Shown piece by piece: positions 1-12,479 of a stretch of DNA of 64,000 nt. A program made the position numbers and the translations under genes. This DNA is from Acholoe squamosa (Eukaryota > Annelida > Polychaeta > Phyllodocida > Polynoidae), in contig OX439046.1 of NCBI GenBank assembly GCA_949317995.1, forward strand, positions 57,577,774-57,641,773. Reading direction: 5' to 3'. A model generated the notes under the pieces. It worked only from the letters and a program-made list of their open reading frames with translations. It did not search any database and was not told where the DNA came from. How positions within the stretch are numbered: the stretch's first letter is position 1; each line of letters begins with the position of its first letter.

Positions 1-888
1 TACCAACTACACACACCTGTCCTCAACCAGGTGTGCACACCCACCTTTGCTGAATCGCTAAATCTTATTTTATCATAATCCCTCTCTCCTTGTGTTCTGG
101 GGGGCCTGGGAGAGATATGAAAGTAATACATGATAAAACCAACACAATAATTATCCAGTAAGTAGTGTCAGTCAGAGTTCCTAGATTGCATATTGTTGCA
201 TCGACACTGATGTGTTTGTACATCTATGCCACTTTATTTTCCATAGATACTTTGATTAGTGAGGTGGCAATGGTGTCAACAATTGAAGAATGGGTGGAGA
301 TTGCATGATATCGGTGCCAGTATACATCTCATATTTCCATCATGCCTATCTTGCCTGCAATCCAGTGGCATTAGTGGATATATTGTAGCTCCCTACCCAG
401 ACATGGGAAAGGTCTAAGTTGTAAAGGTGCTGGAGCCCAGCAAGTACTCCCTCAGCACTGTTGGATTTACAAAATTATGCTTCCCTGGATGATGTCTTTC
501 AACACACATCTCAGCTTTGTGAATCAATGTCAGATGCATGTCAAAAGGTCTGATCTAGCAAACTATCATGAAGCCTCTATGGGGAACCAGAGCTAAAAAG
601 CCTGCATCCATCAAAATAAATGTTTGTAGAGCTCATTTTCATGTAGCTGCATGGAAACATGCCAAAGAAATTCAATGAGTTTCAATCAACTAGATCATGC
701 ACAGTGTTAGAGATGACTCATCGAATTCCTTCATTCCCAAAACAGTTCCTGAAAGTGTTTGAATTTGAGACCAAAAAATCCCAGCGGCCACAGGCAAAAA
801 AGAAAAAAAAAAAAGATTCCACCCCAAGAATGCACTTTTCCGGACATCAAAGTCACCTTTTGGCATTCAAAATTATATTGTGGGGAAG
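1..888. other. non-coding, no gene recognised
   Basis: No exon, RNA gene or repeat could be supported here. Because the first recognisable CCP exon downstream starts in phase 1, this stretch is probably intron of the same gene, whose earlier exons lie outside the window or were missed. That is inference from splice phase only. Confidence 0.4.
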
Positions 889-891
889 TAA

Positions 892-1190
892 GGGAGTGGT
901 CACTATTTATCAACAAGGGGGGGGGGTGAGGGTTTTCGTGCGGACACGCAGAATTTTTTTTACGACCCCCTCGACAGCAGTCAACATTTCTTGTGCGCCC
1001 CACCCCAGAGGCGCGGAGAATTTCCTGTATAGTAGCCCACAGGCTTTTTTGCTAAATAGAGGGTAAATTTTTTAAGACTCCCCCTCAAGAGGGGTCAAAA
1101 TTCTTTTAACCCCCCTCGAGAGGGGTCTGAAATGTTTACCCCCCCCCCTCAAATGCACCACCCCCCTGTTGATAAATAATGACCACTCCC
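892..1190. mobile_element. MITE with TAA target duplication (Harbinger-like)
   Basis: The ends are inverted copies: the left begins GGGAGTGGTCACTATTTATC and the right end is its near-perfect reverse complement. Both sides are flanked by TAA (889-891 and 1191-1193). The inside holds G/C homopolymer runs and no credible coding frame. A 3-bp TAA duplication with GGG-starting termini fits PIF/Harbinger non-autonomous elements, but the superfamily is inferred from ends alone. Related end motifs occur near 12.6 kb and near 24.9 and 25.75 kb. Confidence 0.8.
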
Positions 1191-1552
1191 TAATGTAGGA
1201 GAGATCGAGAATTGTTGGGTGTTTGCACAAAACCATGTACTTTTATTTATACTTTTTTACCATAAATCTTGAAAAATCCCAGCGGCTAGAGGGGAAAATC
1301 TTTTTTTTTCTATTTTGCCAAAAATCCCAGCGATGGATTCTTAATCGAAGTTATTATATTAAAATGGCCTTACTAGGCCATTAGGGCTGCATTCATACAT
1401 CATGACGAGCTACAGGGGAGGCTATATATATATACAGTCTCACAGGGTCCCCATCATGACGACCAATGGTGCATGCACTCCTACACTAGCAGCCCTTAAA
1501 GGGTTAAAGGGTAGACTGGTTACATTATGATCTACATGGTCTAACATTTCAG

Positions 1553-1640
1553 CAATTGATTGTGGATCTCCTGTTATCCCAAATGGTAATGCAACGCTCA
1601 TAGACGAGAAAACAACCTATCGATCTGTAGCACACGTTAG
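1553..1640 (+). CDS. CCP gene exon a (first half of CCP 1)
   Basis: Acceptor ctaacatttcag, donor AG/gtaact. It enters in phase 1 and leaves in phase 2. It encodes IDCGSPVIPNGN and continues to SVAHVR, the typical N-terminal half of a sushi module with its first cysteine. The split inside the module is common in CCP genes. Confidence 0.75.
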
Positions 1641-2648
1641 GTAACTATAAATGTTAACCCCATCATCACTAGTCTTTATCGCCCTTTTTTTCTCCTGTAA
1701 AAAAACGAAGAGATAAGTCAGATATCTGTAGAATACATGCAATGAACACGTTTGATACCATGTCTAATCGAGAGTATATAGGCCTGGACATGTTTAATGA
1801 GTGCGAAGAATGTGTTTTATTTTCTTAGATGTGATAATAGACCAGGGATAACACGTCCGATAAGCTGTGACCGTCATGGGCTCTGGAAACCAAAAATTCA
1901 TTGTCGGCGGAAAAAGCCTACTGGTATGATGTTTCTCATTCATGAAATTCTAATGATATCCCTGTTTCCTGGGATTTTTTTTTTTCACGCAGTACCTTGA
2001 CGTGAATATGCCAATACTGGATATATACCAATATAGGTTTTTGCACGTGTATTAAATTCATTTCACATATATCCTTTTCAGGGTGGCATCTTTGCAAAAA
2101 TCCTCACTTAACCAGGTGTCGTGTAGAGAAGTCGATGAAAGAACACAGTCTGCTGTTTCGGTAAGTAGGACTTAATATTCCTGGTGACACTATCACCATG
2201 ATTATACCTGTAACCTATGCCGTAGATATGACATTCATGATAAAAAGTATGCTGAACTTGAATCAATATAATTATTATTTGATAAGCCTACGTATACCAT
2301 AGGTATGTTGCTGTAGCTGGGCATCAGGTGTCAGTGTAGTCCCCTTAGGTAATTTGTAGCGCAGTTATTGTACAGTAGGCCTACATACCCCGTTTCCAAA
2401 ATATCTAAGGCTTATCAGATCTGCAGTGAATCAAAATTAGGTGAGTAGCGAGCGATGATGTGGATATTTTGTAGCACCTTCTGTGGTCATTTTGTAAGAG
2501 GGATTTCTATGAAAGTTTGTTTTGTGGACATTTTGTGATGTGTGGCTAAAATGCAGCATAACAGTAAACACCCCCGTCCCTCAAGAATACGAGATCGAGA
2601 GATAGGTAGACAGCTATAGAGAGGGATAAGAGATTAATTGAGAGATAG

Positions 2649-2711
<63 letters not shown>

Positions 2712-4038
2712 TCGGGTTCTTACCCTAGTCTCCATCTAGGAGGGAATGGGGGAACTACATGTACCAGTACAGCCCAGTAGGCGCACAGTCGCACCCTCTA
2801 CAGCTGAAGCGGCGAACTAAGAGGGATGTTTCTTCTAGCTTTTTTGGTGGTAGTCAATTTGGAATGATTAGGAGTAGATTGCAAATGTTTTCAATCTATT
2901 TGTACTTATAAGGTAGTTTGTCCTGTAACTGTGATAATCTAAATACAGACCAGGTGAAGGTCAGCATCTGTTTGGGAACACATCATCTACATGTCTCAGG
3001 ACAGGAGAATGGCACCCAGAACTACCCCAATGTTACAGTAGGTACCATGGATATTAACTACACAATGACTCCGTGGCACTGTACGTACCAACTGCTTGAT
3101 TAACCTTTAATGACAAACGATTATGTATAAATGCCAATATAATGTAAGAACGCAGCACTAGCATGTGACTGGCCATAGGTATTACCATATTTAGGCCAAA
3201 TGACCCTCAAGGCCTACCAGTCAAAAGAAAACGTTGCAAAACGTTTCAGAACGTTTCCCTATGGCTACTTATCATGGCAAAACGTTTTAAAACGTTAAAG
3301 ACGGGTTTTTGACGTTAAATAACGTTTTTCTTTTGTTGACTGGGATTCATGTTGCAGCCACACATGGCAATCTTTTACACTCACATATAACCAACACTCA
3401 ACACAGAAAATACCATATATTTTTACTCTCTTTCAGATCATTGTTTGACTCCAATTATGAGAAATTCTAAAAATATCTCAGTAAATGGGAATTTCACCCA
3501 TGGCAGCTATCTGAGAGTGGAATGCCGGGGTGGTTATGTCATGAGTGGACGGTCTACAATCAAATGTTCTGATGGCCACTGGAGGCCTTCAGTGCCTACA
3601 TGTTAGTATAGAAAGCTATTTAGAATGTGTTATGTATATTTTCTGCATTATCTCAAAGTGGCCCTCAAAGATGAACAGACATTGTATCTACCTCGAGATC
3701 ATAAGCAGTAGAGCCACGAGTTCACAATATAACATTAAGAATAATAATCAAAAAACTCGATTACACAAAATTACTGAAACAAAAGTATTATTGGTCAGCC
3801 ATGCAGCACTTGGTTTCTAATATCTGGCGTTAGTATGGTTCAGCCCTTTAAAAAATCTAACCATATAGTGCTTGCAAATTTGTGATTTCCAGGTTCTCCC
3901 ATAGTGAGGATGCACTACCTCCAGGAAGCCAGGGGATCAGCAAGCCAACATCAGCTGGGACCCTTATTACATGTATCTCTGTATGTTCTGGTCCCATTAT
4001 TTTATTTGAGTGACATTACAAGGGACCTACTTGACTAA
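1553..4038 (+). CDS. CCP/sushi-domain gene, 3' part (six exons)
   Basis: Six exons give a phase-consistent model: 1553-1640, 1829-1923, 2082-2160, 2949-3037, 3437-3601 and 3893-4038. They encode three CCP (sushi, complement control protein) modules followed by a short hydrophobic tail. Module 1 is split over exons 1-2 (IDCGSP...ISC..HGLW...IHC). Module 2 is split over exons 3-4 (ending TCLRTGEWHPELPQC). Module 3 is one symmetric 1-1 exon (YLRVEC.GGYVMSG...IKCSDGHW...PTC). CCP modules are about 60-residue beta folds with two disulphides, found in secreted or surface recognition and complement proteins. The last exon completes the final cysteine codon and reads into a hydrophobic run around LLHVSLYVLVPLFYL with a short tail, suggesting a membrane or GPI-anchored end. 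The first exon starts in phase 1, so the 5' part lies upstream. Ligand unknown. Confidence 0.8.
1829..1923 (+). CDS. CCP gene exon b (second half of CCP 1)
   Basis: Acceptor tttattttcttag, donor CTG/gtatga. It enters in phase 2 and leaves in phase 1. It carries the remaining cysteines and the conserved tryptophan (ISCDRHGLWKPKIHC), followed by a basic linker RRKKPT. Confidence 0.75.
2082..2160 (+). CDS. CCP gene exon c (first half of CCP 2)
   Basis: Acceptor tatatccttttcag, consensus donor CG/gtaagt. It enters in phase 1 and leaves in phase 2. It reads GWHLCKNPHLTRCRVEKS and continues to LLFR. The cysteine spacing is less canonical than in modules 1 and 3. Confidence 0.65.
2637..2706. repeat. 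GATA then GA microsatellite
   Basis: A run of GATA units passes directly into a pure GA run inside the intron between CCP exons c and d. It is likely length-polymorphic. Confidence 0.95.
2949..3037 (+). CDS. CCP gene exon d (second half of CCP 2)
   Basis: Acceptor gataatctaaatacag, donor ACA/gtaggt. It enters in phase 2 and leaves in phase 1. Only this frame gives the CCP ending TCLRTGEWHPELPQCY. A longer frame over the same bases lacks the CCP pattern and would need a stop-bearing upstream extension. Confidence 0.7.
3217..3344. mobile_element. short MITE with AACGTT motifs
   Basis: The termini are inverted copies: CCAGTCAAAAGAAAACGTT on the left, and its reverse complement with a few changes on the right (ending GTTGACTGGG). 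The interior repeats ACGTT-type words. It sits in an intron of the CCP gene. No coding capacity; family unknown. Confidence 0.7.
3437..3601 (+). CDS. CCP gene exon e (complete CCP 3)
   Basis: A single 165-nt symmetric phase 1-1 exon, the usual unit of CCP exon shuffling. Acceptor tactctctttcag; donor ACAT/gttagt. It carries all expected marks: first cysteine (HCLTP), the G-x-Y stretch, VEC, GGY, IKC, GHW and a final PTC. If the donor were not used, a stop would follow the last cysteine directly, giving an alternative secreted end. Confidence 0.85.
3893..4038 (+). CDS. CCP gene last exon, hydrophobic tail and stop
   Basis: Acceptor tttgtgatttccag. The first two bases complete the TGT cysteine codon of the previous exon. 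It then encodes about 47 residues ending in TAA at 4036-4038, including a 15-17 residue hydrophobic run (LLHVSLYVLVPLFYL) and a short tail. This could be a membrane anchor or a GPI-attachment signal. The exon call rests on phase and acceptor quality, so it is less certain than exon e. Confidence 0.55.
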
Positions 4039-4554
4039 CTTGAATCGGGTGGAAAACTCTGGTCACTCTCATTTCCCAAGGTTATTGCCTCTGCGGTAAT
4101 GCAGACAGAAAATGAGATAATACCTCTACAGGTTAGTTAAAGGGGCAGACTACCTCCCATTCCCATTGTAAATATCATTATTCAAGTGTATATATTATGT
4201 AAATATGTCTTGGTCTTTCATGAGATAAAGGAAAGACAATTATTCAGAATACGGTGGTGTAGAACTCTGTATGAGGCTTCTGCAACACTGTAAAGAAAGA
4301 GGTCATCAGAATACAGGGGATAACGTCAATAGATAAATGTATGTATAAATTCATTGGGTGCTGATAAAGAAAATCAAAAGTAGAAAAAAGAGAAAGTATT
4401 AAAGAAGACGGAAGATATCAGATGTATATATATATTAGAATATGGTATTTCTGTATGTATAAATGAGCTGAATATCTGAACACCTTTATATTCATGTGGA
4501 TCAATGGAAATTTCTTGCGATCACCAACATTTTCAAAATGTCAAATACCATCAA

Positions 4555-4560
4555 AATAAA
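4555..4560 (+). promoter_or_regulatory. candidate polyadenylation signal
   Basis: AATAAA lies about 520 bases after the stop of the CCP gene. The hexamer is common in AT-rich DNA, so this is only a candidate for the 3' end. Confidence 0.3.
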
Positions 4561-6530
4561 TGGTTAAAAAGAAAATGCCATTTGTCTAGTTTTCTGTGAT
4601 GTCTCTTGTTCTCCAATAATAATGATAAAATAACAATCATACCAAAACATCCATCAATGAGTATTTCTTCCCTGTATTTCTCAGAAGCTGTTTTCTTCCT
4701 CAACTCACCAAAATGAAGGCCCATACAGTCGTAAAACTACCCAAACAATCAATCAACCTGTGCAGACCAGAGACAGATTGTAGGTCCATGGGACGGTTAA
4801 TTGCAAACAGGTTTAATTTAAAAGTCTGTTTTATAATTATGGAGATAGCCGTTAGGCCTAGATTATGGTATCGTGAGAAGTTTAGATCCCACACTAGGTG
4901 GCAGCATCATTCAGACATGTCGCCATTCTAGGTAACTACCTTGGGACCACTACAAGTATATACTGAGCTCTTCCAGAGCCACACTATTCATTTGTAACTT
5001 TGTCGCCTAGCAATATGATTTGGGATCATTAAAATTTTACATATACCATTATAATTTTAAACCTTATTGGTATTCGTGGATATCTGACTGATTGTTGTCA
5101 TATCCATCTATGATCTAGTAGTAAATTCTTTTGATGGAAAAGAACCTGTGTCCTCGCGAGCACATAGTATTGGCTTACTCAGCACACATCTTCCAACAAG
5201 AAGAGGTGGACTAAAACAGGTGAATGTGGAGTTGTTCTTCTGATACTTTTGCCATTGTGGCAATCATCATTTTGATTATAGGCTATGATCTCTAACTTCT
5301 ATGAAACATTACCCCCGAGGCGAGGTATAATTTCCTAGAAATGCCCCCCCCCCTTTTTATTTTAGTAAAAAGCCAGGGTGGTACTGTAGAATAACCGGGG
5401 GCCTGAAAGATGTCGGACCCTCTGAGGGAGGTCCAAAGGAATTTTGGTGCCTACACACCCTAATGTGACATTAAAATGTACAGATAGTGCCACTGGAAAA
5501 GTAGTACCAGGCTACAGGCCTCAGTCCAAGATACATCTATCAGTGCCTGGGACAGTGTCCAAGACCTGGTGTTAATGCTATCATCAATTGTTCAGCACAC
5601 CATAGGAGGCCCTTTATCTACTCTCCTTTTGCAATTAGTGTTGAATCTTTTACATTTATCTCTATAGATGTGTGCGTGTGTTGACGACGGTGTAGACTGA
5701 TGGAATTTTACAGTGTTTTCTCTCCTAGTGATACGCCTTTAACGATTAGTTTTAAACTCATTCATTAGTCGAAAATCCATTCACCTGGAAACCTATACAG
5801 GCCATGTCCTGTTTTCAGCTTAAAAGGAAACATATTTCAACTTACAGAACCCACTTCCCAACAACAACTTCCTATTAATCTTTAAGGCAAAGTGATGCTG
5901 AATGAAGCTGTCCCACCGGAGTACCAAACAACAGTCACAATCACACATAAAGGGCTACAGGTGAACCCCAAATACTTTATAGCAGCAAAACTCATAGGGA
6001 CCCAGCCACTTTGGTGTGAATAAGGACCACTGAGTCGCCCTTTAGGGTTATTACCTAATAACTGCCTTGTGAGGCAGTTATCATTAACCTAGCATTTTCT
6101 ATTAGTTGACCACAATTTGACACTGGGGTATAAGGCCTAGACTGCAGCAACCATTTTTTCCTGATGTAATCATGATGTTTCAGATCTATTTTGTCCCATG
6201 ATACTCAAAACCTGTTAAGTCTACAAATTATATTCGATGGAAACATTATAGAGATGCGGAGCTTGGTCAAGGATATATACATTCATCTTTATGCTCAGTG
6301 AGTCCCACACTCAAACCTGTGTCCAAAATGGGTAAAAGGTGACGCAGGTGATGCTTGTGATGCAGGGGTTTTAACAAGAAAAATGTGGCAAGGACCATGG
6401 ATAGGAGTTGCCACTCCTATCCCTCCTGCATGACTTGCCACTCTGGGCTGACGTTAGCCACTCTCGTAGCCCTACCAAAGTAGTGAACGGCCAACCCGTG
6501 ACACAGACGAAACTCAGTCTTGTCTGACGT
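4561..6530. other. non-coding, no gene recognised
   Basis: AT-rich sequence with C and T homopolymer runs near 5.35 kb. I found no exon with credible splice sites and no tRNA-like fold. Short open frames here show no protein-like composition. Confidence 0.4.
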
Positions 6531-6531
6531 G

Positions 6532-6558
6532 TGACGTCACTGCCAACATATGACGTCA
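6532..6558. promoter_or_regulatory. two perfect CRE palindromes
   Basis: TGACGTCA occurs at 6532-6539 and 6551-6558, spaced 19 bases start to start, next to a locally CG-rich stretch (6615-6640). This is the full CREB/ATF binding palindrome. No gene could be assigned, so a promoter role is speculative. The transposon TIRs at 21-26 kb also contain this palindrome. Confidence 0.35.
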
Positions 6559-6559
6559 C

Positions 6560-8353
6560 AATTTGCATCACAAGGTGACCATGACCTCACTGACAAACCG
6601 AAAACATGAAGTTTGCTACGGTCGCTGCGCTCCCGGCCGCTACATGGCAAGCAACTCCAAAAAATTGACAGGTACTCAAGATTTCAAAGTTTCCCAGTAT
6701 ATTGGCACATGCATAAAAAGTGATGGAGTGAAGCTCCTTCCTGCCTAAAAAGTGAGAGTATAACCTCCTGGAAATTCTCAGAATCCATGTATAGGCACAC
6801 CTTCTTGTAGAGAAGGTGGGTTTGATGGTACATCAGGGCTGGGCATATCTGAAAATCCTGCAGCCAATGCTAGAGGGTATGTAGCCGAGAACTAGGGTGG
6901 ATCTAATTTCTTTTTAGTTCTAAATACAGCATAGCCTATACAGACCAAGGGGACACCTAGCAGGACTGATTATTAGCCAAAGAAATAATCAAAACTATTC
7001 ACTGTGATCAGTGGTAACCGCTGGTAACAAGCTTGACCAATGACTGCGGCCATTGGACAATCCACTTCCTCGGTATTATAATAAATTCATGTGTATATTA
7101 TTATTAAAGGCACATCATGCCTTTGTGCATAAGCTATAAGGTGCACATGAGGCTTGAAAAATAAAGATTTACTGTTCTTTATGGTTGATTACCTGCATAT
7201 GAGCCACGCCCTCCCCCTGACATTTGGTACCTATAAGTATCTATACGCATCTGATTCATTTCTATTCTAAGTCACAGCTAGTAACTGGGGATTTAACATT
7301 GAAACAACCTATATAGCAGCAGCTGGTCCTTAAAACATTACCATGAAACCTTGCAGATAAGCCAGACCTGCATGTAGGCCACACTCCAAACTTTGTTTAG
7401 TTCTACTGTTCTATGTTAAGGACGGAGCAAGGTGTGTGCTTCAAGAATTGTACCAGCGCCCGCAAAATCACTGTCGGTGTTTCATCCATGTCAGAGACAA
7501 GGTAGTGTGGCAAGAGGAACAAGCTGCAACCCTCGGGTTGTCCAATCCGCCACCGCCAGCTATAACCTTTTTCCCAGTACTTAAGAGTTTACCTAACTTT
7601 TTTTACCCTAGAATTTAACCAAAATTAGGGGCTAAATGAGGAGCGTCCCCCCCCCCCGTTTTCAAAATCCTGGATCCGACACTGGCTGGTTCCTGGTGTG
7701 GTGTGTGGGTTATCCAGTAAGTGTTGCAGCAGTTCTGGGTGGATAGATGGATCTATCCTCAGGTACCTGGGGCTCCTTGCACTAAATTTGTGTCAAGGAG
7801 AGTCCGAGGTACCTGTGCAGTTAAAAAAAAAATAGTTATACTGTTCTATATTATGAAACCACTGGGTGCGTACTAGTAGGTAAATTTGTGTCCAGTAGGT
7901 CAAATAATGCCAAGTGTCCAGCCCTATATGACTAATTGGACAATACTGGCTTTACTGTGGACATAACTTAGAATAAGTCGTGTCCAGTTTTTTCTTTTGT
8001 GTGTCCTGGGCACTTGACACAGGGATCTGTCCAACCCTAAGGCCTCTGAAATGGTCTATTAGCTATGGCTTACATACAAGGTTTCATGGTAGTATTGTTA
8101 TTTCTGCTTATATGCCACAAGGTCACTGTGTCACATTCCATCTTTGGAGTGAACCGATAGGCCCTTATAGTGGCAGATCCAGAATTTTTAGAGAGGATTT
8201 TAAGAAAGGGTGACTATGGTATGGGGCTCAGGGACATGGTTACCAGGAAAATTTTAGATTTAAGATGGCATTGGTGCAATCTCTTGTATTTCGAGAACCC
8301 ACTTAGAGGCTACCCTAAACCATTACAAAATCCCAGGGGGTGGAGCAATGGGA
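6560..8353. other. non-coding, no gene recognised
   Basis: Contains a C-run at about 7650 and scattered short open frames. No supported exon, RNA gene or bounded repeat was found. Confidence 0.4.
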
Positions 8354-9107
8354 TCTGGAGGTTAATTCGAAACATCCTGGGATCATGACCCCAGCGATCT
8401 TAGGAATAAATCAGCCTTATCCTATTAAGTGATCTTAAGAGTTGACTGGGTTCACATATCCTAGCCAGCACTAAGATCGCATCGATCTTAGCCTCAGCCC
8501 TCCTACACTATTCCAAGAAGAACTGACTAGGCACAGGGGTAAGAGTCCCAAAATAAAGGAATAGCTGTGGAGTCACTCTTCTTCACAAGAGTACTTATAC
8601 CATCGTTCCCTGTCCACATATGGGCTAACAAAAGAGCACAGGGTGCAGTTGACCACCGGACAGTATTCAAGAGTTGTTCCCATGAATGTATGATTTATGC
8701 TTGCCTATTAGAAGCATTGTGCCCCCCCCCCCAGGACAAAGAGAGAGAAGGGAAGAATTACCTTACAGTGCACTTAACGCATGAGTAGCCCTAAGAGCCC
8801 TCAAGGACACTCAGCCAACTTCCTCCCTCCCCTCTTTATGTATGCAGCAGGCTATTCACTCTTTCAATCAGGAGTGTTCCCTGTAAGTGCTCTGTACTCA
8901 GGTGAAACAACTATGCATTTCTTTCTCTAAGATCGCAGTGATCTTAGTGGTGGAAATGGAATAGTGAAGTGATCCCAGGACTAGCTATTCTGGACAGGCC
9001 TGCAACCACTGCATTACATAGGGTAGACCAGCCAGGTCTTATGATATGTGCCTACACTAAGATCGCTGGGGTCGGGATCCCAGGATCTTTTGAATTAAGC
9101 TCCTGGA
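8354..9107. mobile_element. non-autonomous TIR element, about 0.75 kb
   Basis: Inverted ends of roughly 45 bp: the left contains ATCCTGGGATC then GACCCCAGCGATCTTAG, and the right end carries the reverse complement with a few changes. Further GATCTTAG/CTAAGATC words recur inside (near 8425, 8475 and 8930). No transposase frame is present. Exact ends and target duplication are not clear. Family unknown. Confidence 0.7.
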
Positions 9108-11929
9108 CTTAGATCAATGAGTTGACAGGACTGTCAGGACAGGTGATGTGAATTTGTAAATAAAGCAAAGCAACTTTAGTATTGGGGATCTTGAGCCTCC
9201 AGAAAGATTTTGAATCTTGGATGGCATCTGGAGTGATATGCTGACTTATAATTTTCTCGCCACTGCCTAGGGGTTGAAGGACAATACATGTCTCCCTGAC
9301 CCCCACGTGTCTTACCAAGTCAGCAACAGATTCCTTTTGAAATCTAGATTTTCTAGACTATAGTTGAATGATGAGAGGAAAAAATCCTTGGACAATTCTG
9401 GAAATCTTAATGTCAAAATATGCATTATGGTGGCTCCTAGGAAACACTTTATAACCACTTCTTGGCTACATGGCGACAACTGCCCAGCCCTGTACATCAG
9501 GACCCTTACCTAGTTTAAAAGGAGTCTGGCAGACATAGAGTTATCAACAGACATAAGGTTCTTCTAAATGTGTTGCAATATCTGCGGGATTCGGGCAGAG
9601 AGCTAGCTAAGCAGGCCTCTGATTGGCTGATACCAAGAAGTGGGTGATAATAGAGGGAATGGGTTAATCAGGGTCATAGCGAGATGGGGAAACCAAATCG
9701 GGAGATCTCGCGGGATCTCACCACCACGAGGTGGGTTCATTGAGTGCTCAGAACTCCAGATGGGACCAGGTCCTTCTGCTACTTTGTCCAACTTCATAAG
9801 CAGGCAATATAACCCATCCAAGAACAATTGATTTCCTCTGTAATTCCTTCTATTAAATCGGGCATTTCATATTGATATCATATATATAGAGAGAATGGTA
9901 TTTGATATAGACTATAAAGTGATTGGTTCCAAGGTTAAATAGTTATTTCTTTGGAATTATCCTCGTTTCCATGCAGTCAAACAAAATAAAAAAGACATAA
10001 GGCTTTAAGGAAATGCATTACCCAATCACTTGTTAAGCACCCAAAAGCAAATTTTTATCCTACATCAATTACTGTACAGTTAACACTAGGATATAACACA
10101 GCAAAATGCAACATTTCCAACATAAAGACATCGAATGAGGGCAACTGGATAGTCTATGATAGACACACCTACCTTTCTCTCACCATAACTCCGGAGGAAA
10201 TTAAGTTGCTGTAACACTCTGACACTGGGAACCAAGGAACACAAAAGGAGGCCTTACAATTTTGCCCTCATCTCCCAGAGGTCACCTCTGCGGCTCCATA
10301 CAGACTGAGGCTATGGGATAATAGGGATGAGGAGTGGGGGGGGGGGTGGTTGTTTGTGGGACCCATTGGAAGGTCTGTGGATGCCGAGCCAAGAGACCTG
10401 GCCTGACATTTGGCAGTAATGGCCATCGTTTCTTTGTGTGCACCGTTCCTTTCTTTTGCTACCCTGCAATTTCACACCAAGGACACTTTGTTTGGCCTTG
10501 TTTTATCTATAGTTAACTATTTTCATATTGGTGTACAATCTCGATCGGTCTCCCCATACCTTTGAACTGGGCCTCAGGGTTATATTACCCCAATTGCCTA
10601 TCTTGGGGAATTTCTATGTCTCTCTTTCTACAGCTCACTCATACAAAATGATCAATGCAGATGAGAGGTCAAGTGTAGTGAAGAGTCCATATTGCACACT
10701 AGAGGTATACCCACAACAGCAGTCTGACTCATGATATACTGTTCTGCTACTTGGGTGTAGAGGGGAGAACTAAGGTCACAGTAATTTGATTAGCTAGACA
10801 TAGTTATCTCTATTGCATAGTTATAAATCTCTTAATGTGTGATTCCTTTTGCAACACAAAAAAGAGATTCACAGATCACTCTTCCAGATCTCTCTCACCA
10901 CTTAAATGGTAGGGTAGTAGCTCGGTACTGTTAGCATTCATTACATTTTGGTGTGCAGTAGTAGACTTGTCTACAGTTTTGTCCAACAGAGGCCCCTTCT
11001 ATCAATGTAGTATGGACAAATTACGAGTACGACTCCACCATGCCATTATACAAAGAGTTGGACTAATCTAACAATTACTCATATAAATGAGAATTCCCCC
11101 CCCCCAACTAGTAAAATCCCTGAAGGACACCAGTGAATTGAATATTGATATTTATCAATTTTACTGATATCATAATTCTGGGCAGATGAGCTCAAGTAGA
11201 TTCTACATAGCCTTAATCAAATTAGGCATATGTATAGCTCACCATACAACTTATCACACATAATACCATTGTTACCTATCCCATTTTTGTGTGATCTGGT
11301 CATTTCCTTTTTTATGTGTAAACATAATTTAATTCAATTCCATCAGATAGAGGGTGCATTAGACATGAAACCACAGAGCCCATACACGCCATAAAAGCAT
11401 TGTTAAAAGGAAAGCCAAATGAAACAAGAGTGCTATAACACTCTAGCTGGCAGACTGCAGCTCGGGCTAGCCAACGTGAGCCTTTAACATTGTACCACCT
11501 GCAATGTTGTATTCACCTTTTGTATTTATAACTTTATATAAGGAGCAATTGTAGTTTCATGTCGTATGCAAACTGTGTTAAAGAGGGCACTTATTCCCAA
11601 CTCTATTCAGCATAAAAGCACACCCTCCAGCTTGTCCCTCTTGACTATGTCGTCGCCTTGTGAGTATTCCTGACTTTTTGGCGAAGCGAGCGAATTTCCA
11701 GGCAAGTTTTTTTTTCTGAGGGAAAAGTGGTGCAATGCTCTCTTCATGAATTTTCACTCTTTGATATTGTGAATTACCATCCTCGTCGTACATGAAAGAC
11801 CACTTTTCGATGTCAGCACAATCACAACAATTATGATATTTGAAAAAAACAGTAGTTCAGGTCATTCATACAGGAGGATAATACAACAGCATGGGTTTGA
11901 TATTCTTCACTGTGCAAAAGCGTATGTGA
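9108..11929. other. non-coding, no gene recognised
   Basis: Holds homopolymer tracts (G-run near 10338, C-run near 11097) and short frames on both strands without protein-like character. No splice-supported exon was found. Confidence 0.4.
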
Positions 11930-12290
11930 AATCTCATGCAGTGAGTGAGATCCATATTAGTGATGGTGGTGATTAGTCGGCATTCTGAGTGAGAATTGAA
12001 TGGGAGTGGCACATACTCATGCAGTGAGTCAGATCCATGTTGGAAATTGTGGTGATAAACCGCCATTCTGAGTGAGAGTTGACAGGCAGTGGTGCATACT
12101 CACACAGTGAGTGAGATCATGTTGGCGATGGTGGTGATAAGTCACCATGCTTTGTAAGGGATGGCAAGGGGTGGCACATTCTCACATGGTGACTGAGGTC
12201 CATCTTGGCGACTGTTGTGATAAATCGCCATGCCAAGTGAGACTGACACACAGTTGCGAAAGATGATGCAGTGAGTTACCACTCAAAAAG
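11930..12290. repeat. 83-bp tandem repeat, about four copies
   Basis: The phrase CATGCAGTGAGTGAGATCC recurs in degenerate form at about 11935, 12018, 12101 and 12183, with a partial copy near 12265, giving a period of 82-83 bp. Each unit also carries a GGTGGTGATAA..CGCCAT stretch. Divergence between units suggests an old array. Confidence 0.85.
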
Positions 12291-12479
12291 GAGTCACCAT
12301 TGATGACCAATCATGGCGACAGATGAGGACAATTTGCTGGGCAGTTTCTGTGCAGATACAAGGCAACAATGCTGCCCCCACCCAAGGGTCAAATCCCCCT
12401 GCTCCCCCGGAGCTGGTGGGTTTACACACGGACGCGTGAAAAAAATGTTGCTGAAAATCGCATGTGAATGCGGCCTTTT

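Noticed and set aside
659-1066. Overlapping frames of 135 and 90 codons on opposite strands
   Set aside because: They cross the MITE and its homopolymers; composition is not protein-like and the frames depend on simple repeats.
2918-3103. 61-codon frame over CCP exon d
   Set aside because: A different frame over the same bases gives the CCP signature with correct splice phases; the longer frame has no domain pattern.
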